Below, piece by piece: positions 34,558 through 42,599 of a DNA stretch of 64,000 bases. Position numbers and translations under genes: made by a program. Numbering within the stretch: position 1 is the first letter of the stretch; every line of letters begins with the position of its first letter. The notes below the pieces were generated by a model, which was given only the letters and a program-made list of their open reading frames with translations, made no database searches and was not told the origin of the DNA. Source of the stretch: Pararhodobacter sp. SW119. GTDB lineage: Bacteria; Pseudomonadota; Alphaproteobacteria; Rhodobacterales; Rhodobacteraceae. The stretch spans positions 1 through 64,000 of the forward strand of contig NZ_JADDJF010000020.1 in the NCBI RefSeq assembly GCF_017811755.1. The letters are read 5' to 3'.

Positions 34558-34720
34558 GACTGGTCTCCGTGGTCGGGGCCCGCGGGATGCGTGCCTCCTA
34601 CCACCCCGAGCCGCGCTCCCTCGGGGAGACGCGGCGGCGGGAATGCGGAGCGTCAGTGGTCAGGCGTCTCCGGAGTGAGTTGAATCGTCCTTGTGAATGG
34701 AGGTTCGCTCCACACGGCGG

Positions 34721-34739
34721 GCTTATCAACTCGATAAGC
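34721..34739. promoter_or_regulatory. Operator-like palindrome between divergent genes
   Basis: GCTTATC-AACTC-GATAAGC, arms of 7 bp with a 5-nt spacer, lies between the DUF3489 start (34557) and the next ATG (34771). It is a likely binding site for a dimeric regulator of the divergent pair. The AT-rich segment at 34741-34765 would fit a promoter for the plus-strand gene. Confidence 0.5.
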
Positions 34740-34770
34740 ACATGAATCGGAATGATAATAGAGGTCGGCG

Positions 34771-35012
34771 ATGAAGGGCATGAGCGAGCGCCAGTACGCT
34801 GCGCATGCCGGCCTCTCGCGCGGCGCGATCCAGAAGGCGAAGACAGCCGAGCGGCTGGTGTTGTTCCCCGACGGCTCCATCGACGCCGAGGCTTCCGACC
34901 GGCGGCGGGCTGAGACGACCGATCCGGCGAAGACGCGGCGAACGCCCAAGCCGAAACTGAAGCCTGGCCCGAGGCGGCGCTCAGCGCGGTGCGCGACACG
35001 CATCGCGAACAT
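34771..35012 (+). pseudogene. Phage terminase small-subunit-like protein, frameshifted and truncated at the end of the element
   Basis: The ATG frame gives MSERQYAAHAGLSRGAIQKA, LVLFPDGSIDAEASDRRRA and TKTRRTPKPKLK-like sequence, the HTH-containing N-terminus of the phage protein often labelled 'elements of external origin' (terminase small-subunit-like). Near 34960 the match moves to another frame, which reads EAALSAVRDTHREHS, and it ends by about 35010. The rest of the gene is gone. The break marks the right edge of the phage-like region and lies only about 90 bp from the end of the secretion operon. Confidence 0.75.
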
Positions 35013-35101
35013 TCTTGGCCAACATTTGCTGTGCGTCGATTCCACTTTGGTCGAGGATGGCATCCGGCTGAAGAAGGAACGGAAGAGGCCTTCTCAACGA
35101 C

Positions 35102-36007
35102 TTATTGGCCGGTTTCAAGGTCCATATCGATCTCCGAGTCGATCTCCGCCTCATCGATCTCGGCGGTATCCTCGTAGAGAAAGCGCACGGTACAAATCAT
35201 CCCCGCCGGCAAAGCAAAGTCAGAATTGGGCAATTCCAGTCGCACGCCGAAGGTGCGGCTCTCAGGATCGAAAACCCGATCGACGACGGTCACGGTTGCA
35301 GTGTAGGTGCCTCCGATCGGCTCATCCATCGTGACCAGGGCAAGGCTGCCGACCTTGATCTCGCCGTACTCCGAAACCGGCAGATAGGTCTCGACATGCA
35401 GCGGATCGATCTGGGCGATCCGCATGAGGTGCCTTTGTTCGTAATAGTATTCCCCGGCCGCCGCCATCAGTTCGACCACGACACCCGCAACAGGGCTTTG
35501 AACTGAGCGCCGGTCGTGGAGCACGCGGGCTTGTGCGAATTCGACCTCGGCGATCTGCTGCTGCAGACGAGAGGTCTCCAGCGCCAGATCAGCAAGGTGC
35601 CCTTCGATTTCGGCTTCTTCGAGTGCCGTCGTCGAAACGACCTCCCGATCGAAGAGGGTCCGTGCGCGCTGCATTTCGGCCGCTCGGAATACAATGCGAG
35701 CCTCGGCGGAGCGGATTTCGACATCGCTTTCTGCTCTGAGCCTGGCAAGATCGGCATTCAGCGCCTGAAGCTCTGAATCGAGTTGGGCGACGACCATGCC
35801 CTCCTCGACGACATCGCCACGATCGACCTTGAGTGCAGTGATGATGCCCTGATCGGAACTGCCGAGCTCCACCACCGCCCTGGGCCGCGCAACGCAGTTG
35901 TAGGAGTCGGCGGCTTGGGCCGCCGAAGGCGATGCGGCTACCGCACCAATCACAAGCGATGTGCCGAACATCATGAGAAATCGTGCAGAAGGCCAAACCA
36001 CGTTCAC
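35102..36007 (-). CDS. Soluble HlyD-type periplasmic adaptor of the secretion operon
   Basis: 301 residues with a signal peptide (MMFGTSLVIGAVAASPSAAQA). A lipoyl half-motif SSDQGIITALKVDRGDVVEEGMVVAQLDSEL opens the protein, followed by a coiled-coil hairpin (residues of about 75-150) and the second half RSVQSPVAGVVVELMAAAGEYY. The beta-barrel is VETYLPVSEYGEIKVGSLALVTMDEPIGGTYTATV. The tail is very acidic (EIDEAEIDSEIDMDLETG). It is the last gene of the operon, and its start overlaps the SecA-like stop by ATGA. It probably forms the periplasmic link of the export machine. Confidence 0.9.
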   Translation of the reverse strand: MNVVWPSARFLMMFGTSLVIGAVAASPSAAQAADSYNCVARPRAVVELGSSDQGIITALKVDRGDVVEEGMVVAQLDSELQALNADLARLRAESDVEIRSAEARIVFRAAEMQRARTLFDREVVSTTALEEAEIEGHLADLALETSRLQQQIAEVEFAQARVLHDRRSVQSPVAGVVVELMAAAGEYYYEQRHLMRIAQIDPLHVETYLPVSEYGEIKVGSLALVTMDEPIGGTYTATVTVVDRVFDPESRTFGVRLELPNSDFALPAGMICTVRFLYEDTAEIDEAEIDSEIDMDLETGQ

Positions 36008-38004
36008 TCGCTTTCCCCCGTAAATGCCAGAACCATGCCAAGCTGCTGATCGGATCGCAGCAACTCTCGCCGCGCCCGCGAGTGCGCCCGCTCCGCGCCG
36101 CGTTGCGCGATGGCAAACGCTAGCGGCGCAAGCGTATGTCGTATCGGGCCGGGGAACGCCGCCATGAGCTGCCGGAGCGGGGCACTCATCACCTCCAGCA
36201 AAGGGTCCTCCAGCGACAGGATGAACTCGTAGCTGCCGGGATCGCCCTGACGCCCGCAGCGCCCGGCAAGCTGCCGGTCGATGCGCCCGGCATCATGGCG
36301 TTCAGTCAGGATCACGTGCAAGCCGCCCCGTTTGGCCACGCCATCTGCCAGCCGGATGTCGACGCCACGTCCGGCCATGTTGGTCGCGACCGTAACGGCG
36401 TTCGGCTCACCGGCGCGCGCGATGACAGCGGCCTCTTCGCGGTCTTGCGCGGCGCTGAGAACCACGTGCGGGATGCCAAAGGTCTGCAACCGCTGGCTCA
36501 GCACCTCCGAAGCCGCGACCGACCGTGTCCCGACCAAGACCGGCCGTCCGGAAGCCTGCAGACTGCGGATGCGCTCGGCAATGGCGTCCCACTTCGCCTC
36601 CAGAGTGGAGCACATTCGGGCCCGGCCGCCGCGCCTCCGAGACGGCCGGAACGTCGGAATGGTCACCACGGGCAGACGGTAGACGTCCCATAGCTCTGCG
36701 ACGACTTCGCGGGCTGTGCCTGTCATCCCCGCCAGCCGATTATAACGCCGGAAGAATTTTTGATAGGAGGTGCGGGCAAGTGTCACCTTGCGGCCGGTGA
36801 TCTCGCATCCTTCCTTAGCCTCAATGAGCTGGTGCAAGCCGCCACTCCAAGTGCGGTCAGGCATGATGCGGCCGGTGTATTCGTCGATAATCTGTATTTT
36901 TCCATCGCGCACCAGGTAATGCTCGTCGCGCTGGAACAGGTGAATGGCGCTGAGCGCCTGGCGTACGGATTCTTCGCGCCAGATGCGGCTGTGCCAATTT
37001 TCGTCGAGGGCCTGGACCAGCTGGCTCAGTTTTCTCCGCCCGGCCTTGGTGAGTTCCACCTGACGATCCTCGCTCAGCATCCGATAGTAGGCTGGCCCCT
37101 CCAGTGAGGCGGCCAGTCCCATCGCCTCCTCGGCCCAACGCCGCTCGTCCTCAGGCTGCGTCTCGCCCGATATGATGAGGGGGGTGCGCGCCTCGTCGAC
37201 CAAAACGCTGTCGACCTCGTCGACGATGGCGAACGGCAGGCCGCGCATGATGAGTCGGTTGCAGCGGCTGTCGCTTCCGCTAAGGCGCTCAAGCTTTAGG
37301 TGGAGGTTTCCGGGCACCTTGCCCAGCACAAGGCGATCCCGGAGATAATCGAACGCGACCTCCTTGTTGCAGCAATAGGTGATCTCGCTTGCATATGCCT
37401 GCCGGCGCTGCTCGGGGCCGGTACCGGCCACAACAATGCCTACACTTAACCCGAGCCAGTGATAGATCGGTTCCATATCCTTGGCATCGCGCGTGGCGAG
37501 ATAGTCATTCACCGTGATGATATGCACCCGGCATCCCGCCAGAGCTGCAGTTCCCGATGCGAGGGTCGCAGTCAGGGTCTTTCCTTCGCCCGTATCCATT
37601 TCGGCTACCATGCCCCTGAGCAGGGCCAAGCCGCCCATCAGCTGAGTATGATAGTGACTGAGACCGATCGTACGTCGAGCCACCTCCCGGATCAGGGCAA
37701 AGGATCTTACAACCAGTTGATCCTTGAAGCCATGAAGTGTCATCGCCTCGCGAAGCGCGTCGGCCTCTGCTCTCAGGGCGGGATCGCTCATCTGTGCGAG
37801 CACCTGCGAGCGCACCTCTATACGCCCTGCCATGCGAGCAAAGCGCCGGCGCATCCACAACGACAATCCCCGCACTGGTGCGCCGGTGAGCGCTGTTTCG
37901 ACACGCTCTCGCCACGCTGCCGGGCGATCGGCCCGGATCGGATAGATGATAGGTTGTGGCGACCGACCGAAGGTGGCGGCGGCGACCAGTGTTTGACTAG
38001 ACAT
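36004..38004 (-). CDS. SecA-like translocase ATPase, short accessory form
   Basis: 666 residues from MSSQTLVAAATFGRSP; the upstream in-frame ATG is inside the previous gene and less likely. Clear SecA motifs are MDTGEGKTL (Walker A), VDEVDSVLVDEARTPLIISG (Walker B and after), VGTRSVAASEVLSQRL, TNMAGRGVDI and GRCGRQGDPGS. It lacks the long C-terminal linker and zinc-binding tail of housekeeping SecA (about 850-900 residues) and ends soon after the helical wing region. As a second SecA placed in a secretion operon it resembles accessory SecA2 proteins that export special large substrates. The start overlaps the M50 gene stop by 8 bp. Confidence 0.9.
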   Translation of the reverse strand: MSSQTLVAAATFGRSPQPIIYPIRADRPAAWRERVETALTGAPVRGLSLWMRRRFARMAGRIEVRSQVLAQMSDPALRAEADALREAMTLHGFKDQLVVRSFALIREVARRTIGLSHYHTQLMGGLALLRGMVAEMDTGEGKTLTATLASGTAALAGCRVHIITVNDYLATRDAKDMEPIYHWLGLSVGIVVAGTGPEQRRQAYASEITYCCNKEVAFDYLRDRLVLGKVPGNLHLKLERLSGSDSRCNRLIMRGLPFAIVDEVDSVLVDEARTPLIISGETQPEDERRWAEEAMGLAASLEGPAYYRMLSEDRQVELTKAGRRKLSQLVQALDENWHSRIWREESVRQALSAIHLFQRDEHYLVRDGKIQIIDEYTGRIMPDRTWSGGLHQLIEAKEGCEITGRKVTLARTSYQKFFRRYNRLAGMTGTAREVVAELWDVYRLPVVTIPTFRPSRRRGGRARMCSTLEAKWDAIAERIRSLQASGRPVLVGTRSVAASEVLSQRLQTFGIPHVVLSAAQDREEAAVIARAGEPNAVTVATNMAGRGVDIRLADGVAKRGGLHVILTERHDAGRIDRQLAGRCGRQGDPGSYEFILSLEDPLLEVMSAPLRQLMAAFPGPIRHTLAPLAFAIAQRGAERAHSRARRELLRSDQQLGMVLAFTGESE

Positions 38005-40144
38005 TGAAATGCCGAAGAAAGAGCTGTCTGAGCGACCGATAGAGCCGCTTTGCCACGGCTTCGTTGCCGTGCTGGAAGCGCACATGAATGCGCCCGCCCA
38101 TAGCCTGCACCGAGATCGGATCGTCGAAGGCGAGCTCGAGTTGCATCAAGGTGCCGAGCGCCCTGATCTGCTCGCGGTCAGAAGGATCGATATGGATGGA
38201 GCCGCCGCCGATGGTGCTCAGGGCGACGCTCGGCAGTTCCTCGGCCAGCGCCGGAAACTCGCGTACCACCACCATCGGCACAACCTTGGTGGTGTCGTCG
38301 GCAAAGCGCGCTTCGACGCTGTTTGCGCGTTGGCGCACCAGATCCGCAGAGGCTTCCGGTACGATTACCCGCACCACCGGGGAGTCAAAATTGATGACAT
38401 AGCCGAGAAGCTCTCCTTTCCGCAGGAACCGCCCCACCAAGTCTGAGGGCACGGAAAGGACGAACTGACCTTCAGCGGGGCTTCGGATGATGAGGTCCGA
38501 CTGGCGCTGGCGATAGTGCTCAAGGTCGGCCTCCGCGAATTCCAGATGCTGGGCGAGGATGTTTGCTTCCGCCGGGTCGTTCACGCGAGCCATCTCGTAA
38601 CGTTGCCTGACGCCCGCCGCCCTGGCGTCGAGGGCGCGGACCTGGGCATCCATGTAGGGATCTTCAAGGCGCATCAGGGGCTCACCTTTCGCAACATGAG
38701 CATTCGGCGGGTGCAGGATCTCAGCCACCGATCCGTCGACATTGCTTCTCAACATGGCCTCGCCCGGCGACCACACCACACCTTCGACCAATGTGGAATG
38801 TGGAAGCGGCACCCAGAACAGAACCCCCGCCACGGCAGCGGCGCTGAGCGAAACGACACTCATCGCGAAGCCGCGCCGTCGCCGCAGCACGGGGCTGGTG
38901 AGCAAAAACCAGATCGACTTGGCGAGCGGCAGCCCCAACATCATTATGCCCGCCCAGATGGCCAGCAGCACGCCGATGATGAAGAACTGGCCGGCGACGA
39001 ACATTATGATCACGCTGGCGATAAACATTCGGTAGCAGAACGCTGCGATGCCGTAGGTTACGAACCATGCAGGTTCACCGGGCGCAGTGGCCGGATTGGT
39101 GGGGTCAGGAACGCCGAAGGCGTAGCGCTGGACCAGATAGCCGATGTATTTGTTGGACCGATTGCCGAGATTGGGGATCTCGATCAAATCGGAGAGCACG
39201 TAATAGCCGTCGAAGCGCAAGAGCGGGTTGCCGTTGAACAGCAGGGTCGAAACGCCGCCGATCAGCATGACGTTGAACGCCAGCGCGCGCACGAAACCGT
39301 CCTCGATGCTGAGCCAGACGAATAGCGCGATGGCCGCGAGGAGCAATTCCACTATGATCCCGGCCGCTCCAACCAAGGCGCGCCGCCACTTGTTCTGAAA
39401 ACCGGCCGAGGCAGAGGCGTCCACATAGGGCACCGGCATGAACACCAGAAACATTATGCCCATTTCATGCACTTCCCCGCCCCACTTCTTCACGGCGTAG
39501 CCGTGACCAAGTTCGTGCAGGGCCTTCATGAAGGGATAGGTGATGAACAGCAAAAGCAGGTTCTCCATCACGAGAACTCGGCCGGCGATGTTCTCTGTGA
39601 GGTCGGACCAGTGCATCGCCGCCAGTACCAGCGCCGCCACTATGAGGGTTGTGATGAGCACGCCCCCGAACCAGGAGAGAAGCGGCTTCACGAGTGGTAG
39701 CGTGGCACGCAGGAACTCGTCGGGATCGAGCACCGGCAGGCGGATTGCCATCGGATTAGCGAAACTCATCACCAGCTTTCGCCGCTTCTGCTTGGCTATG
39801 CGCTGAGAGATCTCATCAATATCGGCAGAGGAATCGGTATGCAGCACGTCGGCCTGATGAAGCTGGGCAATCAGGCGGATAGTACCATCCTGGGTCAGAG
39901 CATCGTCGCCGAGAATGTCGCACGCCATGTTCCAGATCTCACCGACGGTGCGTTTACCGTCCATCATGGAAATGACGAGGTAGGCGGCCGGAGTAAAGCG
40001 GTGGAAACGGCCTGAAGCTCGATCCTGCAACACGTACCAGAGTTCGCCCCGGAAGTGTTGGCGATAGATGCGGATGTGGCTTCGCAGTCGGACGCGAAGG
40101 TCAGCGACGCGATACCAGGAACTGCTGTGCAATGAACTATCCAC
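37997..40144 (-). CDS. PqqD-like / M50 site-2-type metalloprotease / HlyD fusion
   Basis: 715 residues, with a GTG start at 40144. Residues 30-105 resemble a PqqD/peptide-chaperone fold (RFHRFTPAAYLVISMMDGKRTVGEIW). Residues of about 155-420 are a polytopic M50 protease with the zinc motif HELGH (210-214) and FNGNPLLRFDGYY (304-315), the second zinc-ligand motif. Residues of about 430-700 form a HlyD-like adaptor (lipoyl half ILHPPNAHVAKGEPLMRL, coiled coil, IIRSPAEGQFVLSVP). A membrane protease joined to a peptide-binding domain and a periplasmic adaptor could recognise, pull and trim a secreted substrate. It starts 9 bp after the GAF-HlyD gene. Confidence 0.9.
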   Translation of the reverse strand: MDSSLHSSSWYRVADLRVRLRSHIRIYRQHFRGELWYVLQDRASGRFHRFTPAAYLVISMMDGKRTVGEIWNMACDILGDDALTQDGTIRLIAQLHQADVLHTDSSADIDEISQRIAKQKRRKLVMSFANPMAIRLPVLDPDEFLRATLPLVKPLLSWFGGVLITTLIVAALVLAAMHWSDLTENIAGRVLVMENLLLLFITYPFMKALHELGHGYAVKKWGGEVHEMGIMFLVFMPVPYVDASASAGFQNKWRRALVGAAGIIVELLLAAIALFVWLSIEDGFVRALAFNVMLIGGVSTLLFNGNPLLRFDGYYVLSDLIEIPNLGNRSNKYIGYLVQRYAFGVPDPTNPATAPGEPAWFVTYGIAAFCYRMFIASVIIMFVAGQFFIIGVLLAIWAGIMMLGLPLAKSIWFLLTSPVLRRRRGFAMSVVSLSAAAVAGVLFWVPLPHSTLVEGVVWSPGEAMLRSNVDGSVAEILHPPNAHVAKGEPLMRLEDPYMDAQVRALDARAAGVRQRYEMARVNDPAEANILAQHLEFAEADLEHYRQRQSDLIIRSPAEGQFVLSVPSDLVGRFLRKGELLGYVINFDSPVVRVIVPEASADLVRQRANSVEARFADDTTKVVPMVVVREFPALAEELPSVALSTIGGGSIHIDPSDREQIRALGTLMQLELAFDDPISVQAMGGRIHVRFQHGNEAVAKRLYRSLRQLFLRHFNV

Positions 40145-40153
40145 GGCCAGACC

Positions 40154-42052
40154 TCAGGGCAGCCACTTCCAGACGGTGAGCCGCATCCAGTCGACCAGGC
40201 GGGCGGTCCACACGAGGATCAGCAAACGGTCCTCGACATAAATCTTTCCCACGCCGCCCATGCCAGGCTTGAGCCTGGGATCGACGGCATTGAGGTGCGC
40301 TTCTACCCGATATGCGTTGCGGCCTTCCCTCGCCTCAGCGATCGGAGTTGTGCGTTCAACCACATAGGGAAAGACGTCCTCCGGCAGCGAAGCGAGGACG
40401 AGACGGCCTGATTGCCCCGGCTGCACGTCGCTGATGTCGCGCTCGTCAACCTCGAGCACGACGCGGTAAGAATCGAGGGGCGCCAGCACAAACAGGGAAT
40501 CGCCCCGCGCTACCGCCGTGCCTACGCGCTGGCTCAGATCGCCCGAAATCACGATTCCGTCGAATGGCGCCATGACCTGGCTGCGCTCCAACTGGCTGCC
40601 GAGTAGGTCGATCTGGGCATCGGCTTCGGCGATCTGACTTTCAACGATCCTGGCCTCGGCACGTTCGCCGCGGGCATGCGCGCGGTCGAAGGTCGTCAGG
40701 CTCTCCTGGCGCCGGGCGCTCCAGCGCAAGCGCTCCAGCATCAGGTCGCGATTGTCGAGGCTCACCAGAAGGTCGCCCTGGCTGACAATCGCACCCGGCC
40801 GGGCGTATTCGGCCGCCAGATAGCCGTCGAACGGCGCAACCAGCGTGCGCTGTGTCTTGCCCTCCAGTTTGGCCGGTGCGCTCAGGTTGTACTCGCCGGT
40901 AGCGAACGAGAAGAACGCGATTAATCCGAGCGCCGCAGCGGTGGCGATCTTGCGGCCGACATGGCGGGGTCCGAAAAGCCGCACCAACTGCAAGCGCACC
41001 GACTCCAGTAGCTTCCACAGGATCAGCCGGTCGTTGCGCCTCTTCTCCTCGAGAATCGGCCCCAGGGCGGTCGCGATGCAATCGCACAGCTCGATCTCAT
41101 CGTCAGTGAACGGGCGGTCGGCGCCGCGTTCGAACGATACCGCGCCGCAGAACCGGCCTGCCGAATGGAGAGGAATCGTCAGGATCGTCCCGGCGCCATG
41201 TCGACTGGCCAGTTCGGCATGGGAACGAACGACCCGGTACTCCCAGTCGGGTCGTTGCGGATACAGGAGAACCGAGCCCTGATCGACCGCTTCGTCCATC
41301 GCTGCACCGAGGTCGCGCACCAAATTCATGCGCTTGCCGAACAAGGCTGCATCGGAAAGAGCGGCAACCACGACGTGCCGGCGTTGCCGAAAGCCGAGGC
41401 TCACCTGATCGCAGTCAAGCTGTGTCGCAAGCTCTCCTACCAGGGTGACGCATGCCGCCGTGAAACGCTCATGCTCCAGTGCGCTGGCCACCAGGTCGAA
41501 AGCCATCGCCGTGCGCTTTCCCGCCGCCTCCTTGCTGCGCGACTCCTCGCGCCGCATCATCACTTCAAGCCAGCCGGCCCCCCACTGCAGCTGGCGCATG
41601 ACCGAGCGGACGTCGCTGCGGGTGACGTCTTCCAATTCCAGCGCCACCACGCCGAGAAGCAGGTCATCAACGAGAAAGGGATAGGCAACGCGGCAGTTTG
41701 CATCGGGACCGGGCAGCCCCGGCTCGTCGCGGAGACCCTGAACCACTCCACGACGTTCTGCGAGCGCCAGTTCGGCTATCTCCGCGAGTTCCTTGCCGGG
41801 CGCCCTCGCATCGGGCCACGTGGCGGCGGGGGAATAAGGTCCGTTTTCGGACTCGCCGAGTACCACCACTCCGCGAACGACGCCGCCAATGAGACGACAT
41901 TGCAGTGCCAGCCAAGCGCTGACAAATTCATCGGTTCCCGAAGCTTCGCCGAACTGTTTCCAAAGCGCCTGGTCGAAAATCGAAACGCGCGCACCTTCGG
42001 AGGGGCGTGCGTTACCGGTGTTTGCCGCCGAACTGTCACCACTGGCGGCCAT
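40154..42052 (-). CDS. GAF-domain/HlyD fusion membrane adaptor
   Basis: 632 residues. The N-terminal cytoplasmic part has one degenerate and one clear GAF domain (about 185-345: VSLGFRQRRHVVVAALSD, ILTIPLHSAGRFCGAVSFER). One transmembrane helix (KIATAAALGLIAFFSFATG, about residue 385) is followed by a periplasmic HlyD domain: lipoyl half VAPFDGYLAAEYARPGAIVSQGDLLVSLD, coiled coil, VMAPFDGIVISGDLS and a barrel ending near LKPGMGGVGKIYVEDR. Signal sensing on the inside and an adaptor outside suggest ligand-gated export. It lies between DUF3467 and the M50 fusion in a tight operon. Confidence 0.9.
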   Translation of the reverse strand: MAASGDSSAANTGNARPSEGARVSIFDQALWKQFGEASGTDEFVSAWLALQCRLIGGVVRGVVVLGESENGPYSPAATWPDARAPGKELAEIAELALAERRGVVQGLRDEPGLPGPDANCRVAYPFLVDDLLLGVVALELEDVTRSDVRSVMRQLQWGAGWLEVMMRREESRSKEAAGKRTAMAFDLVASALEHERFTAACVTLVGELATQLDCDQVSLGFRQRRHVVVAALSDAALFGKRMNLVRDLGAAMDEAVDQGSVLLYPQRPDWEYRVVRSHAELASRHGAGTILTIPLHSAGRFCGAVSFERGADRPFTDDEIELCDCIATALGPILEEKRRNDRLILWKLLESVRLQLVRLFGPRHVGRKIATAAALGLIAFFSFATGEYNLSAPAKLEGKTQRTLVAPFDGYLAAEYARPGAIVSQGDLLVSLDNRDLMLERLRWSARRQESLTTFDRAHARGERAEARIVESQIAEADAQIDLLGSQLERSQVMAPFDGIVISGDLSQRVGTAVARGDSLFVLAPLDSYRVVLEVDERDISDVQPGQSGRLVLASLPEDVFPYVVERTTPIAEAREGRNAYRVEAHLNAVDPRLKPGMGGVGKIYVEDRLLILVWTARLVDWMRLTVWKWLP

Positions 42053-42085
42053 GACTTCTCCCCTCGATTACACCCTTAGCAAAAC

Positions 42086-42490
42086 TCAGGAACTGGTCGG
42101 ACCTGGGCTACTCGCCGCGGTGCCGCCCGAGTTCTGTCCAGTGGGCTTGCGCTGCGTGCTCTCGGCTCCAGCTGTGTCCGCTCCGGCGTCGATGCCCAGC
42201 TGCCCAAACCGCGACTCGTACTCGCGCAGAATTGCTCCGAGCAGGATCCATAAGCGCTTGGCGGCAAAGGGGCTGAGCACCACCCGGTCATTGAGGCGCA
42301 CGTTGAACTCCCGCCGCTCACCAGGATTCCAAGTGAGGTTGGTACCAAAGAAAAGCGCGACCTCCTCACGGGTACTGGAAGCGTTCACGACGTTGGCGTA
42401 CGACGTTTTCATCTGGGTATCATCCCAGTTCACTACCGGAGCCGCAGGTTTCCCCGCATCAACACCCAGCCGATCCTCGCTATCAGACAT
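42086..42490 (-). CDS. DUF3467 protein
   Basis: 134 residues. The block TSYANVVNASSTREEVALFFGTN and RLNDRVVLSPFAAKRLWILLGAILREYE is DUF3467, a small fold of unknown function. The Ser/Gly/Thr-rich end is probably disordered. GAAGGAG lies nine bases before the ATG. It is the first short gene after the giant gene, 109 bp downstream of its stop, and precedes the adaptor genes by 33 bp. Conserved position suggests a role in assembling or regulating the exporter. Confidence 0.9.
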   Translation of the reverse strand: MSDSEDRLGVDAGKPAAPVVNWDDTQMKTSYANVVNASSTREEVALFFGTNLTWNPGERREFNVRLNDRVVLSPFAAKRLWILLGAILREYESRFGQLGIDAGADTAGAESTQRKPTGQNSGGTAASSPGPTSS

Positions 42491-42599
42491 GCTCTATAAC
42501 TCCTTCACTCAAGGTCATGAAAAACGCCAATGAGAAGACCATACCTCATTGCTTTTGTCGACCGCGTTTGTTGCTATTCGCGGTTGTTCAGCTTTCTAT

